A stretch of DNA of 64,000 nucleotides from Mycetocola manganoxydans. Its GTDB lineage: Bacteria > Actinomycetota > Actinomycetes > Actinomycetales > Microbacteriaceae. This document shows, in pieces, positions 25,706 to 34,082 of the stretch (positions within the stretch are counted from its first letter, which is position 1; the number at the start of each line of letters is the position of its first letter). The translations under genes and the position numbers were made by a program. The notes below the pieces were generated by a model. That model ran no database searches. It was given only the letters and a program-made list of their open reading frames with translations, and was not told where the DNA came from. The stretch lies in NCBI RefSeq assembly GCF_003667545.1, contig NZ_RCUV01000017.1, positions 1 through 64,000 on the forward strand. The letters run 5' to 3'.

Positions 25706-26721
25706 GAGCGCACCTCGCTTTCGACTAGTTCGGGATTCTTTCTTGGCACGTCGTCGAGTGCGGCATAGCGCGCAGAAAGACGTTTCTGAGAGACAAGTGC
25801 CCTCACCCGCGAGTCCGCGAAGAGTGCGATGAGCAGAATGGCACCGATCACTGTGTCTGACCATGAACCGGGAATCCGGAGAAAGCTCAACGAGCTTGTC
25901 GCCGTGCTGATGAAGAGGGCGCCAAAGGCCGCGCCTGTTACGGTGCCGACGCCACCAGTGAGGGAGACTCCGCCGATCACGGCTGCGGCGATGGCGCGCA
26001 TCTCGATTCCCTGGCCGGCCTGGTTTCCAATCGATCCAACCTGGGCAAGGAAGACGAGCGCAGCGAGGGCCGCGAACACTCCGGAGAGGGTGTAAGCGAG
26101 GATTACGAAGCGGTTTGTCGAAATTCCGACCAGGTATGCTCCGTCGGCGTTGTCTCCGGTTGCATAGAAGCTTCGTCCAAACTTTGTGCGGGCCATGAGG
26201 ATCGCGATGACGCCGATGAGCGCAATGGTCGCCCAGACGAGGACCGGCAGCCCTAGGAGCTCGACGCGCCCAATCTGGCGGTATGCGGCGGGAAGGCTCT
26301 CGATCGAGTACCCGCCGGTAACCAGGAAAGATATTCCGCGATAGGCGGCGAGTGTTCCGAGAGTCATCACGATCGAGGGGACGTGCCCGTAGGTTACGCC
26401 GATGCCGTTGATCGCGCCGAGTATGGCTCCGATGGAAATCACTGCCATCACCGCGAGCCAGATAGGTGCGCCATCTCGCATGAGCATGGCTCCGACGATC
26501 CCGGAAAGAGCGAGCGTCGATCCAACCGACACGTCAATGTTTTTCGTAAGTATTACGATCGCGCTGCCTGCGCCCAGCAGCGCAAGAATGACGGTTGAGT
26601 TGAGGACCCGCGCAATGTTCGACGGATCGATGAAGCTTCCATGAAACAGGCCGACAAACACGAACAGCAGGACGACGCCCCCGATAGTTATGAACTCTCG
26701 CTGCCTCAAAAAGGCCTTCAT
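25702..26721 (-). CDS. lsrC: ABC importer permease (LsrC type)
   Basis: A 339-aa permease of the same BPD_transp_2 family as its downstream neighbour. It has VILTKNIDVSVGSTLALSGIVGA, ten or so hydrophobic helices, and the conserved AAAVIGGVSLTGGVGTV loop. It overlaps both the ATPase gene upstream and lsrD downstream by ATGA, so the three subunits are translationally coupled in fixed order. The two permeases differ clearly and are likely a heterodimer, as in enterobacterial Lsr. Confidence 0.9.
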   Translation of the reverse strand: MKAFLRQREFITIGGVVLLFVFVGLFHGSFIDPSNIARVLNSTVILALLGAGSAIVILTKNIDVSVGSTLALSGIVGAMLMRDGAPIWLAVMAVISIGAILGAINGIGVTYGHVPSIVMTLGTLAAYRGISFLVTGGYSIESLPAAYRQIGRVELLGLPVLVWATIALIGVIAILMARTKFGRSFYATGDNADGAYLVGISTNRFVILAYTLSGVFAALAALVFLAQVGSIGNQAGQGIEMRAIAAAVIGGVSLTGGVGTVTGAAFGALFISTATSSLSFLRIPGSWSDTVIGAILLIALFADSRVRALVSQKRLSARYAALDDVPRKNPELVESEVRS

Positions 26722-28226
26722 GATTGGTTGTCCTCTCCTGCTGCTGACCCGAAAGACAGGTCTCGGACAGATTTCAAGCTGATCTCGTCCCCGGCAAGTA
26801 CCTCGCGAATGCGGCCCTCCCGCATCACCACAATTCGGTGGCTCAAGTCGACAACCTCTTCGAAGTCCGACGAGATGAGGACGACCGCGAGACCCTCCTT
26901 TGCGAGCTGGTCGATGAGAAGGTAGAGATCTTCGCGGGCCCCGACATCGACACCGCGTGAGGGTTCGTCGAGAATGACGACGGTGGGCTCTGCAGCGAGC
27001 GCTTTGGCGAGCGAGACTTTCTGTTGGTTTCCACCGGACAGGTTCGCGAGGCGACGCTTCGGGCTTCCGGCTTGCAGCGACAAATCTTTAGAGAAGCGGG
27101 CTGTCAGCTCGTTCTCCTTGCTCCGACTGATGAAGCCAGCGGTGCTCACCTTGTCGAGCACAGATGCCACCATGTTGTCGACGATGTCGCCAATGAGGAA
27201 GATGCCGTGGGCGTGTCGGTCCTCGGGTACGTAGGCGAGGCCTCGACGAAGTGACCTCCTCGGCGTGGGGTGATCGTAAGTCTTGCCGTTCAGTTCGATC
27301 GAGCCGGTCCCGGGGCGCAGGCCGTACAAAGTCTCCGCGAGTTCCGTACGGCCGCTTCCGACGACTCCGGCGATCCCCAGCACCTCACCTGGGAAGACGT
27401 CAAATGAGATGTTGGCGAAGCCCTGGCCCGTCATATTGGCCACCCGCATCGATGGCTCGCAGGCACGGTCGACTGTAATCGTGCTGTTACGACGCAGTTG
27501 CAGTTGCGCATCGGGGACCATCGCCTGCACGAGAGCGTCGATGTCGACGTCGGCGGTCTTCTCCTGCAGCACCATGTTGCCGTCGCGTAGGACTGTGACG
27601 CGGTGGCAGAGTTCGAAGATCTCGGACATGCGGTGGCTCACGTAGAAGATGCCGACGCCGTTCTCGGCAAGCCGTCTGAGCTGCGAGAACAATCGGTCCA
27701 CTTCGCGTGCGGTGAGTGCCGCTGTTGGTTCGTCGACGATAAGGAGGCGTGCCTCGCGGAGGATTCCGCGGACGAGTTCGATGAGCTGCTGATCTGAAAT
27801 CGACAGCTCGCCTGCCGGCTGGTCGAGATTGATCCGATGGCCGAGAGAGTCGATAACCTCGGCCACCTTGGCTTTGGTGACCTTGCGCTTGCCAAGCGCA
27901 AGAACGACATTCTCGTAAACCGAAAGGTTCGGGAAGAGTTTCGGTTCTTGGGGAACCATGTACACCGAGTTGGCGTGGGCAGCCTTTGGTGAAAGATTCT
28001 TGACTCGATTTCCACCGATGGTGATGGTTCCTGCGTCAGGATCGATGACCCCGGTTATCGCCTTCATGAGCGTCGACTTTCCGGCGCCATTTCCACCGAC
28101 GAGCGCGTGAATCTCTCCTTCGTGTACGTCGATGTTCACACCTTGAAGCACAGGGATGCCGCCGTAGGACTTCCAAAGGTGTTCCACCTGCGCGACCACT
28201 GGGCGCTGCGCCACTATGTCCGACAC
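26718..28226 (-). CDS. lsrA: ABC importer duplicated ATPase (LsrA type)
   Basis: A 502-aa ATPase with two tandem ABC cassettes, the usual arrangement for sugar importers of the ribose/Lsr class. The first has Walker A GGNGAGKS at 44-51, LSISDQQLIELVR as signature and LLIVDEPTAAL as Walker B. The second has the typical degenerate P-loop GVVGSGRTELAET, then LSGGNQQKVSLAKAL and VVILDEPSRGVD. GTG at 28226 is the chosen start, with AAGGAG five bases upstream; an ATG 12 codons earlier would place that site inside the gene. First gene of the locus; the putative promoter lies just upstream. Confidence 0.9.
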   Translation of the reverse strand: MSDIVAQRPVVAQVEHLWKSYGGIPVLQGVNIDVHEGEIHALVGGNGAGKSTLMKAITGVIDPDAGTITIGGNRVKNLSPKAAHANSVYMVPQEPKLFPNLSVYENVVLALGKRKVTKAKVAEVIDSLGHRINLDQPAGELSISDQQLIELVRGILREARLLIVDEPTAALTAREVDRLFSQLRRLAENGVGIFYVSHRMSEIFELCHRVTVLRDGNMVLQEKTADVDIDALVQAMVPDAQLQLRRNSTITVDRACEPSMRVANMTGQGFANISFDVFPGEVLGIAGVVGSGRTELAETLYGLRPGTGSIELNGKTYDHPTPRRSLRRGLAYVPEDRHAHGIFLIGDIVDNMVASVLDKVSTAGFISRSKENELTARFSKDLSLQAGSPKRRLANLSGGNQQKVSLAKALAAEPTVVILDEPSRGVDVGAREDLYLLIDQLAKEGLAVVLISSDFEEVVDLSHRIVVMREGRIREVLAGDEISLKSVRDLSFGSAAGEDNQS

Positions 28227-28246
28227 CCTGACTCCTTCACAACACT

Positions 28247-28334
28247 GTGAGCATTCGTGCAAGGCGAGATCATCTGCTCACCTGCGATGAGTATTACACA
28301 TGCTCACCCCCTAAGCAAATGTTGCGCAAGCATT
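28247..28334 (-). promoter_or_regulatory. putative lsr promoter with GTGAGCA operators
   Basis: On the minus strand, TTGCTT (28318-28313) and TAATAC (28296-28291) are spaced 16 bases apart, like -35 and -10 elements. GTGAGCAT occurs inside that spacer (28307-28300). GTGAGCA repeats 26 bases downstream (28281-28275), and an inverted copy lies at 28247-28254. An imperfect palindrome around TTGCGCAA covers 28318-28334. The arrangement fits repression by the LsrR-type regulator and is inferred from pattern only. Confidence 0.5.
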
Positions 28335-29022
28335 CCAGCCGCTTTGGTGAGCTCTGAAATGAGGAGCGCCATTCACCGGACACGCATTGCCTAAGTTCGA
28401 CCCCCGGCGCGCCGTTTCCTCCGAGCGGCGGTCGGCCGTTAATCCGAAGCCGAGTGGCGCTCGAGTCGGAACGCTAGCGTGAGCGCAAGCCCGTCATGAA
28501 GGTCGACCACGCCTGCAAACACCGGTTAATAGCCGCACCCGGGAACTGCAGTTGAAACAGTCGAGCGGACGCGGAGGAGGCCTGTGCCCCTGCAAGAGAT
28601 CCCTGTGACGGCCCGCGGAACCGATTCATGCGCCCTACTGCGTCCGAACGGGCTATTCGCCCTGGACGCGTCCTGCCGACGTGGACAGCAACCACGCCGA
28701 TGTGCGCCTTTATCAGGGCTTTATTGGTCGGGCTTACGCGATTTGAACCTGCGACCCCTTGGAGGCTCAGGGCCTATTTTGGTTGTTGCCGAATGTCTTC
28801 GAAAACTCGCGGGTTCCCTTGTGTTTACAGGGAACCGGAGGTTCGGTCACTCCGATTCTACCCGGTCGCGGGGGGTCCCTCACGAGTCAATCTGATGGGT
28901 AAATGATGGGAAAAACCAAATGCCATCGTCCCCTCTCCGTGCAGCAAAGCCCATTCTCGATGTATGCCGACGCGCCTGATGAGGGAGCAGAAGAGGAGCA
29001 CCATTCCACGTACAAGAGAACC
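28335..29022. other. junction region between lsr locus and defence island, no gene
   Basis: No protein-coding gene is supported in these ~690 bases. Codon bias is absent in all short frames. The region holds the tRNA-like 3' fragment at 28725-28761 and an eight-base-stem hairpin (GGTTCCCT 28812-28819 with AGGGAACC 28829-28836). It looks like the decayed left junction of an inserted element. Confidence 0.6.
28725..28761 (-). repeat. tRNA 3'-half-like fragment, possible attachment-site remnant
   Basis: Read on the minus strand, 28760-28740 is AAGGGGTCGCAGGTTCAAATC, the anticodon-stem-to-T-loop block of a tRNA (closest in look to tRNA-Pro). It continues into a CCCGACCA end at 28732-28725. The T-stem is broken (GCAGG faces CGCGT), and there is no acceptor 5' half, D-arm or anticodon arm. 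It is therefore not a working tRNA. Such 3' halves are left where tyrosine-integrase elements insert into tRNA genes. Confidence 0.55.
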
Positions 29023-30177
29023 TCAGGCACGCTCACATTCGCGAGCAGCACTGTCTCCGCAGCAACAAGCTTCCACCGAGCCACTAGCTTTGACGACGTG
29101 GGTATGCCAGCCGAGCTCTTCTAGTTGGGCCTGAATAGCTGCAAGAGTCAAGTACTGTGCACCGGTGCCCCGATACGCGCTCAAAAAGTTCGCCTTCGCT
29201 TCGCGCAAGGAACCCTGCAGGGAATCTAGTTGGGTACGAGACCGTGGCCGGAGCGCCACTAAACAGTCGCTGAGCACGGCCCGCCCGACATCCAATAGTG
29301 TCGGATCACTCCACCGGCCGACGCGGCTGATCATGATGAGCGGACCTTCATCAGCCAACGCAGCAGACGCCACCATATCGGGGGTCCGCATGCGCAAGTT
29401 GGTCGTATGTAGGAACGGCAGAGGGTCAGTTGGGACAGTGGCGCGCACGCTGTGCACGGGAACACGACCTCTGATCACCTCAACACAACGACAACCGTCG
29501 AGGGACGGCTCGAGGGCATCCCGACGGATCACTGCTGGCTGGTCGTAAGAATCTCCCGGCATCAGCCGAACCAACGAAGTAGAAACCCGTGCCCCATGAA
29601 AGGACGTGGTCTTGAACCGCTCCAGACGGGAAACCGTATAACGCCTTCGAATCGCTTCCCAAAGTGGCTGGTGCCGTTCAGCATCCACTGCACCATCGGG
29701 GAGGATCGCGTAGACCCCAACGCTGGGCTCGAGGTCGGACAACACCTCGACAAGAAATCTCATCGCGGGCGCGACTCGACCAGAAAACTCCTTATACCCG
29801 ATCCGGTCGCCCCCATTGCCCCGATATGAAAAGGGCGGATTCAGGACAACAGCCGCGATCTCCTCCCTTGCGGCCCGCCAGGCCCGACTCGCGGTTTTGG
29901 CCTTATTCTGCAACAGGTCAGCTTGGCTAATCACCCAGCCAGGCTGCGCCCGACGCAGGCCACGAACAACTGTTGCATCAACGTCAATCCCATAAAGCGA
30001 CACCTTCGTCCCGAACCGCTCTTGGACGGCCGATAGAAGTGCCCCGGCGCCGACGGCAGGATCGAGTACGCGTCCCGAGAAGTCCTCGGGCATCGCGGCG
30101 GCCACCCGTTCTGCAACAGCGCGCGGCGTGTAAAACGCGTCCACGGCACGCTTTCGCGAAGTCAAGGAGCTATCCAC
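29023..30177 (-). CDS. class I SAM-dependent adenine-type DNA methyltransferase
   Basis: A 384-aa protein of the gamma-class N6-adenine methylase type. AFYTPRAVAERV at 14-25 is followed by SAM-binding motif I VLDPAVGAGALL at 37-48, an acidic SAM-ribose site in YGIDVD, and catalytic motif IV NPPF at 113-116. The C-terminal half may hold target recognition. It is too small for a full type IIG enzyme and has no nuclease motif. It starts with GTG at 30177, overlapping the upstream gene by 16 bases, and is last in the four-gene leftward operon. It may mark self DNA for that system or act independently. The end is Cys-rich (EACCCGDSAA). Confidence 0.85.
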   Translation of the reverse strand: MDSSLTSRKRAVDAFYTPRAVAERVAAAMPEDFSGRVLDPAVGAGALLSAVQERFGTKVSLYGIDVDATVVRGLRRAQPGWVISQADLLQNKAKTASRAWRAAREEIAAVVLNPPFSYRGNGGDRIGYKEFSGRVAPAMRFLVEVLSDLEPSVGVYAILPDGAVDAERHQPLWEAIRRRYTVSRLERFKTTSFHGARVSTSLVRLMPGDSYDQPAVIRRDALEPSLDGCRCVEVIRGRVPVHSVRATVPTDPLPFLHTTNLRMRTPDMVASAALADEGPLIMISRVGRWSDPTLLDVGRAVLSDCLVALRPRSRTQLDSLQGSLREAKANFLSAYRGTGAQYLTLAAIQAQLEELGWHTHVVKASGSVEACCCGDSAARECERA

Positions 30178-31094
30178 CGGAGGAAGCTGCTCACTTCGTA
30201 GACGTACACGCCGCGGGATCCTCGCGTACGACCTTTTGAACGCACGGGGTGGTCATAAATGAGCTCCACGAGGGCCGAATGTTGAATAGCATAAAGCACA
30301 GCTCCGAGAGCATGAGGTTTGGTTCCGATTGGCGCAACACGGAGGTGCTTTCCTCCAGCCTTCGCGTGGATGCGTTCTATCGCCCGGTAGGCCTCAAAAG
30401 GGCAGCTGGCTCGCGCGTACTCTACACGGCGGTCCATGCGGTCATGCTCGAGGATGTCCCTATTGGCAAGATATGTGTAGGTCGGGTATTCGACTCGAAA
30501 TCCGGGAGAACCGATGATTGGGGATGTGCGGCGGAGTTCGACCTCCTCCTGATCAAAAATGTGCCCGAGCCGTGCTCCCTCGAATCCTAGTAAGGGTGCA
30601 AAGTAACCCTCGTCGTCACTTCTTCGCGCGAGACGAGCAAATCCAGGCAACGGTTCTATCCCCCGACCAGTGCTGAGGTCATACACAGCACCTGGAAGTT
30701 CGTCGCTCCGCCGATAGTCATTGGGTTCCGCATAGAGCGCTAGCACCTCGTCGTGGCAAGCCACGAGCGCCTTAATCAGGGGAGCCCACACCCTATGTTC
30801 CAGGCTCGTCAAGTCCACGGCGACTGGGCCAGCCAAACTGCGGGCAAAACCTTCCAAGTCCCCGAACTCGAACAGGTTCACTTCGATGTTAGGACCGTGT
30901 ATGAAGCACCGCGCCTCGTCCAACACCTCGAGTCGGCACAGTTGAATGTCTGCAACTTGGTTCAATTCCTCGACAATGGTCTCGGCGCGCTCTTCTTCTA
31001 TGTCTGCTCCGTACAGAAGGTGCGCTATCCCTAGGCTTGAAATCTGAGTTGACTGTAGGCGACGCGTGAAATCGGGTTCGGTGACATCGAGCAT
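30162..31094 (-). CDS. unrecognised protein of the PRTase/ORC operon
   Basis: A 310-aa protein I cannot place in a family. Visible features are a Rossmann-like alternation with VAVDLTSLEHRVWAPLIKAL near residue 92, and a GYFAPLLGFEGARLGHIF segment near 165. An SPGFRVEYPTYTYLANRDIL stretch follows, and a conserved-looking C-terminal block IGTKPHALGAVLYAIQHS then YDHPVRS. No signal peptide, membrane helix or known nuclease signature is seen. It starts three bases after the stop of the ORC-like ATPase and overlaps the methyltransferase, so it is an obligate operon member. It may be the effector or sensor of the system. Base composition is lower in GC than the chromosome. Confidence 0.8.
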   Translation of the reverse strand: MLDVTEPDFTRRLQSTQISSLGIAHLLYGADIEEERAETIVEELNQVADIQLCRLEVLDEARCFIHGPNIEVNLFEFGDLEGFARSLAGPVAVDLTSLEHRVWAPLIKALVACHDEVLALYAEPNDYRRSDELPGAVYDLSTGRGIEPLPGFARLARRSDDEGYFAPLLGFEGARLGHIFDQEEVELRRTSPIIGSPGFRVEYPTYTYLANRDILEHDRMDRRVEYARASCPFEAYRAIERIHAKAGGKHLRVAPIGTKPHALGAVLYAIQHSALVELIYDHPVRSKGRTRGSRGVYVYEVSSFLRWIAP

Positions 31095-31097
31095 GGG

Positions 31098-32969
31098 TCA
31101 CTCCCAAAACAGCAACTGGTCGGGTAGATCGCTGGACTCCGTACCCCGCGTTGCAAGGATTCGCCGTACTGTCGCGGCCGCGCGTTCACGCTGAGTGAGC
31201 GCCATGATGTCGTCCGCGCGAATTGTCATCCGCCGCTTCCGCCGAGCGCTATAGACGAAATACGGAGCGAGGACGGGATGTAACTGGAAATCCATTTCGC
31301 GTGTAGCGCCGGAGTGCCTAGCGTTCTTGTCTCCGTTGAAGCTCAGAAGTATGCCTTGCCCAACTGCTTCTCCGAGCAGCTGGTCCACGTCCGTCGCAGC
31401 GGCGAAACTGCCCGTGTAGCTAACACGGAACTGATTCACTTCAGGGGTTGCGAGAGCCATCTCCCTCGCTAGAGCGCCGAAGATGCTCCCCAATCCGAGA
31501 GCGAGCCTCGTCAACGATGCCCCTTGCCGCGACCATCCTTGGAGATCTCGAATTGTCGTCTCCCCTACGCGAGCCGCTGCACGGGTTTGATGGACAACTG
31601 AAACCGAGGTGTTTAGCTGGCCGCCTTCGATTACGTGGAGCCTCAAGGCCTCGTAAACAAGGCGGATCATGTAACGAATGTTGCCGTCCGCCAGTTGACA
31701 GTATGACTTCCAGCCCGCGTAGTACTTGCGGTCGCCTACTCGGTTCTCTCGAATAGCGAAGAGTGCGGCGTATCCATAGTTACCAACGCGGACAGCCCAC
31801 TTCTTCGGATGTCGCATCGCGAACCGTAGAACCTCAAGTACTTCCTCGTCATGCGATTCAGCCCACTTCAAAACGATGCAAGCACTGAGGTCGGAAAGCG
31901 ACTGCGCGAATTCAAGGTCCTCGGGCGAAGCGCCGGGGGCTCGAGAAAGCCGACTGAGCAAGTCCGCCTTCACGACCTTCGCGCCAAGAAGATCCGCTTC
32001 CTGCTCAATGCTCAACTGAGGTAGAAGCCGGCTCGGATCCATGTGATCTGGATCAATCAGAGCCAGCCTTTGTTCCAGAACGGTAGCGGCGAATCGTTCA
32101 AATGACTCACCTTTCAGATCCGTCACTATGTCCACGGTCGTGAAGTCCGCGGGCTCCTGCAACGGCTGGTCATTGATGAGGGTCGCACGGTCGATTGCGA
32201 CCGTGTTCCGAACGCCTATCTTGAACGTGTACGGCGCGTTCCCTACCTGTTTGATCAGCGTATTGACAAGCTTCTGTTGATATGCCGAGAGGTTTTCATA
32301 TTCGTCAAGGCAGAACATGAAAGGTCTTAGTCGACTCACTCCCAGATCGTCGATTGCACTGAACAGGTAATCGAGGGGCTTGCCCAACAGTGAGAGTGAG
32401 GAATCCGACAATGCCGAAATGTTCCCGTTTATCTTCGCCTCTACGTCAACGAGCGCGAGATCGATCGCGTTCGATAGCTCGTCAATGGACGTCGACTTTG
32501 CTAGATGAAGAGAACGAGTGAACAACGTGAGCTCGTGCTCTTTCAGCAGCACGACGTGAGAATTCCGAGACAGCCAGGCCGCGTAGTCCAGGACAAGCGA
32601 ACTGAGCTTCAAGTTCAAGTAGTGGGAGAAGACACGTGACCACAAATCCTCCGGGAGGCCCTTACCTCGAAACACGGAGACGACGTTCGGCTCCACCTTC
32701 CAGTAATTACCGACGACTTCCCACGCCTGTGGGTCCAGCGATTCCGTGATCCGCGCCTGTCCCCCAAATGACATCGACCGCAGCGTCGTGGTCTTACCCG
32801 TGCCGCGTCCGCCAACCAGAAAGGACGGCGAGATCCCGACGAGCTGTTTGAAGTACAGAGGAGCGGCAAACCGTCGGTACAGTTCGTCGTCGCTTTCATA
32901 CTCGGCACGCACCTGACCCAGTGCTCGATTGACGCGCTCCAGGAGATCCGGACTCGAAAGACTGTTCAT
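31098..32969 (-). CDS. ORC/Cdc6-like AAA+ ATPase of a putative defence operon
   Basis: A 623-aa ATPase. Walker A GGRGTGKT is at 53-60 and Walker B FCLDEYEN has Asp222-Glu223. A sensor-1-like segment TFKIGVRNT follows, and the long C-terminal region ends in a basic winged-helix-like part (YFVYSARRKRRMTIRADD). The layout resembles bacterial ORC/CDC6-type STAND-like ATPases found in conflict systems rather than replication initiators. ATG at 32969 overlaps the stop of the PRTase-like gene (ATGA) and is preferred over a start 23 codons upstream. It likely senses an infection signal and drives assembly or activation of the partner proteins; this is inference. Confidence 0.8.
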   Translation of the reverse strand: MNSLSSPDLLERVNRALGQVRAEYESDDELYRRFAAPLYFKQLVGISPSFLVGGRGTGKTTTLRSMSFGGQARITESLDPQAWEVVGNYWKVEPNVVSVFRGKGLPEDLWSRVFSHYLNLKLSSLVLDYAAWLSRNSHVVLLKEHELTLFTRSLHLAKSTSIDELSNAIDLALVDVEAKINGNISALSDSSLSLLGKPLDYLFSAIDDLGVSRLRPFMFCLDEYENLSAYQQKLVNTLIKQVGNAPYTFKIGVRNTVAIDRATLINDQPLQEPADFTTVDIVTDLKGESFERFAATVLEQRLALIDPDHMDPSRLLPQLSIEQEADLLGAKVVKADLLSRLSRAPGASPEDLEFAQSLSDLSACIVLKWAESHDEEVLEVLRFAMRHPKKWAVRVGNYGYAALFAIRENRVGDRKYYAGWKSYCQLADGNIRYMIRLVYEALRLHVIEGGQLNTSVSVVHQTRAAARVGETTIRDLQGWSRQGASLTRLALGLGSIFGALAREMALATPEVNQFRVSYTGSFAAATDVDQLLGEAVGQGILLSFNGDKNARHSGATREMDFQLHPVLAPYFVYSARRKRRMTIRADDIMALTQRERAAATVRRILATRGTESSDLPDQLLFWE

Positions 32970-33862
32970 TTGAGCAACGGCCTCCACGATTCGGCGCAAG
33001 GCGACCACTGCAATACAGGGAGTGTGTTGTTGGGGCAAGAGTGGTGGAAGGATAGCGCGAGTCCCAGATCGCCGTAGCCAACTGGGCCGTACTCATCTCT
33101 GCCGGTGCGAGGGGAGTACTTTGCGAAGAATTCCGGTAACGACGGCCGCAATGCAACCGGTACTAGCCGTGTGTTGGCGTCAAGAGCCTGATAATCCCGG
33201 TCCAGCGAATATGTCGGAGCAACGATCACACCGCACTCCGATTCGATCTTGGTTATTGCGTCTTGAGTAGCCACCACAGGCAGGTAATACGCCGAAGAGA
33301 TGAAATCTTTGGATTGAAGATCGGCAAGCGAAACCTTTCCACTATCGGTCTGGTAGCGCCGACGCCAATCCCGTGTGAATTGAGTCCCAGAAGCAGCGAG
33401 ATCATCTAGGAAGATAACGGAGCTTGGCCCGGATGTCAGAATCTTCTTGATGAGATGCTCGCTGTCGAGAATTCTGTTTTCCTCAAAACGAAGTCTCTTT
33501 GCGATCCGGGCGAACACATAACCGGACGCGGTAGGGTCACCCGACCGACTTAGCGGAAACGAGATGAGAACGTCGCGAACGAATTCTGACCAATTCGCAG
33601 CTCTGCTGATGCTGTCACCGAACTCAACTCGCGATGAAATGCCCCGGATCGTAGAAGCAACGGCGTACACGATCTGCTCTTCATCGATGTGAACGTGAGC
33701 CTCAAGCAAAGCAATCGCGATTTCCGAATCTAGACCCTGGTCAAAGTTGTCGAGCCAACCACCGAGATCCATGCGACTTGGGCTGGGCCATACCGCGACA
33801 TCGGAGAGATACCCCCGAGTCTCCAAGACTTCCTTACGGTCCAACTGCGGCTCCTTTTGCAT
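32966..33862 (-). CDS. phosphoribosyltransferase-like protein
   Basis: A 298-aa soluble protein with a type I PRTase-like core. The segment VIFLDDLAASGTQF at 149-162 matches the PRPP-binding DDxxxSGT loop. The preceding part is helical with an acidic N-terminus, and the C-terminal part contains YYLPVVAT and VVAPTYSL strands. Classical purine or pyrimidine PRTases are shorter and have other hood motifs, so a nucleotide-salvage role is unlikely. It is first in the four-gene operon with the ORC-like ATPase, and resembles the PRTase-type proteins paired with such ATPases in conflict systems. It may modify a nucleotide or protein, or bind a signal nucleotide. Confidence 0.78.
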   Translation of the reverse strand: MQKEPQLDRKEVLETRGYLSDVAVWPSPSRMDLGGWLDNFDQGLDSEIAIALLEAHVHIDEEQIVYAVASTIRGISSRVEFGDSISRAANWSEFVRDVLISFPLSRSGDPTASGYVFARIAKRLRFEENRILDSEHLIKKILTSGPSSVIFLDDLAASGTQFTRDWRRRYQTDSGKVSLADLQSKDFISSAYYLPVVATQDAITKIESECGVIVAPTYSLDRDYQALDANTRLVPVALRPSLPEFFAKYSPRTGRDEYGPVGYGDLGLALSFHHSCPNNTLPVLQWSPCAESWRPLLK

Positions 33863-34082
33863 TCCTCAGTCTGGAACTTATCCGATCAAGGCACCGCCGG
33901 GCGTGAGGCTCGTCGACCTAGCTCGTGTTTCTTCCTCAGGTGACACTTGCAGGCCGTGTCAAAGGTCATCAAGCGAATGCGACGCCCCAATTCGGGTCCT
34001 TTCGCACCGATTGGGTTATCGATGTCCGGGGGTGGCCATAGTTTGGTCGGGTATGCCGATCCTCGGTATTCCGGAGGGAACA
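33863..34082. promoter_or_regulatory. divergent promoter region between two defence modules
   Basis: 220 bases separate the starts of the leftward PRTase operon and the rightward 139-aa/nuclease unit. No ORF is supported. GGAGGG at 34073-34078 serves the rightward gene. Shared control of both modules is possible but no clear operator is seen. Confidence 0.5.

Noticed and set aside
28725-28761. Functional tRNA-Pro gene
   Set aside because: Only the 3' half is present and the T-stem does not pair.
31098-32969. Replication initiator Orc1/Cdc6
   Set aside because: The operon context, the unusual C-terminus and the absence of an origin-like repeat argue for a conflict-system ATPase.
32966-33862. 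Housekeeping purine or pyrimidine phosphoribosyltransferase
   Set aside because: Only the PRPP loop is shared; length, flanking domains and operon partners do not fit salvage enzymes.
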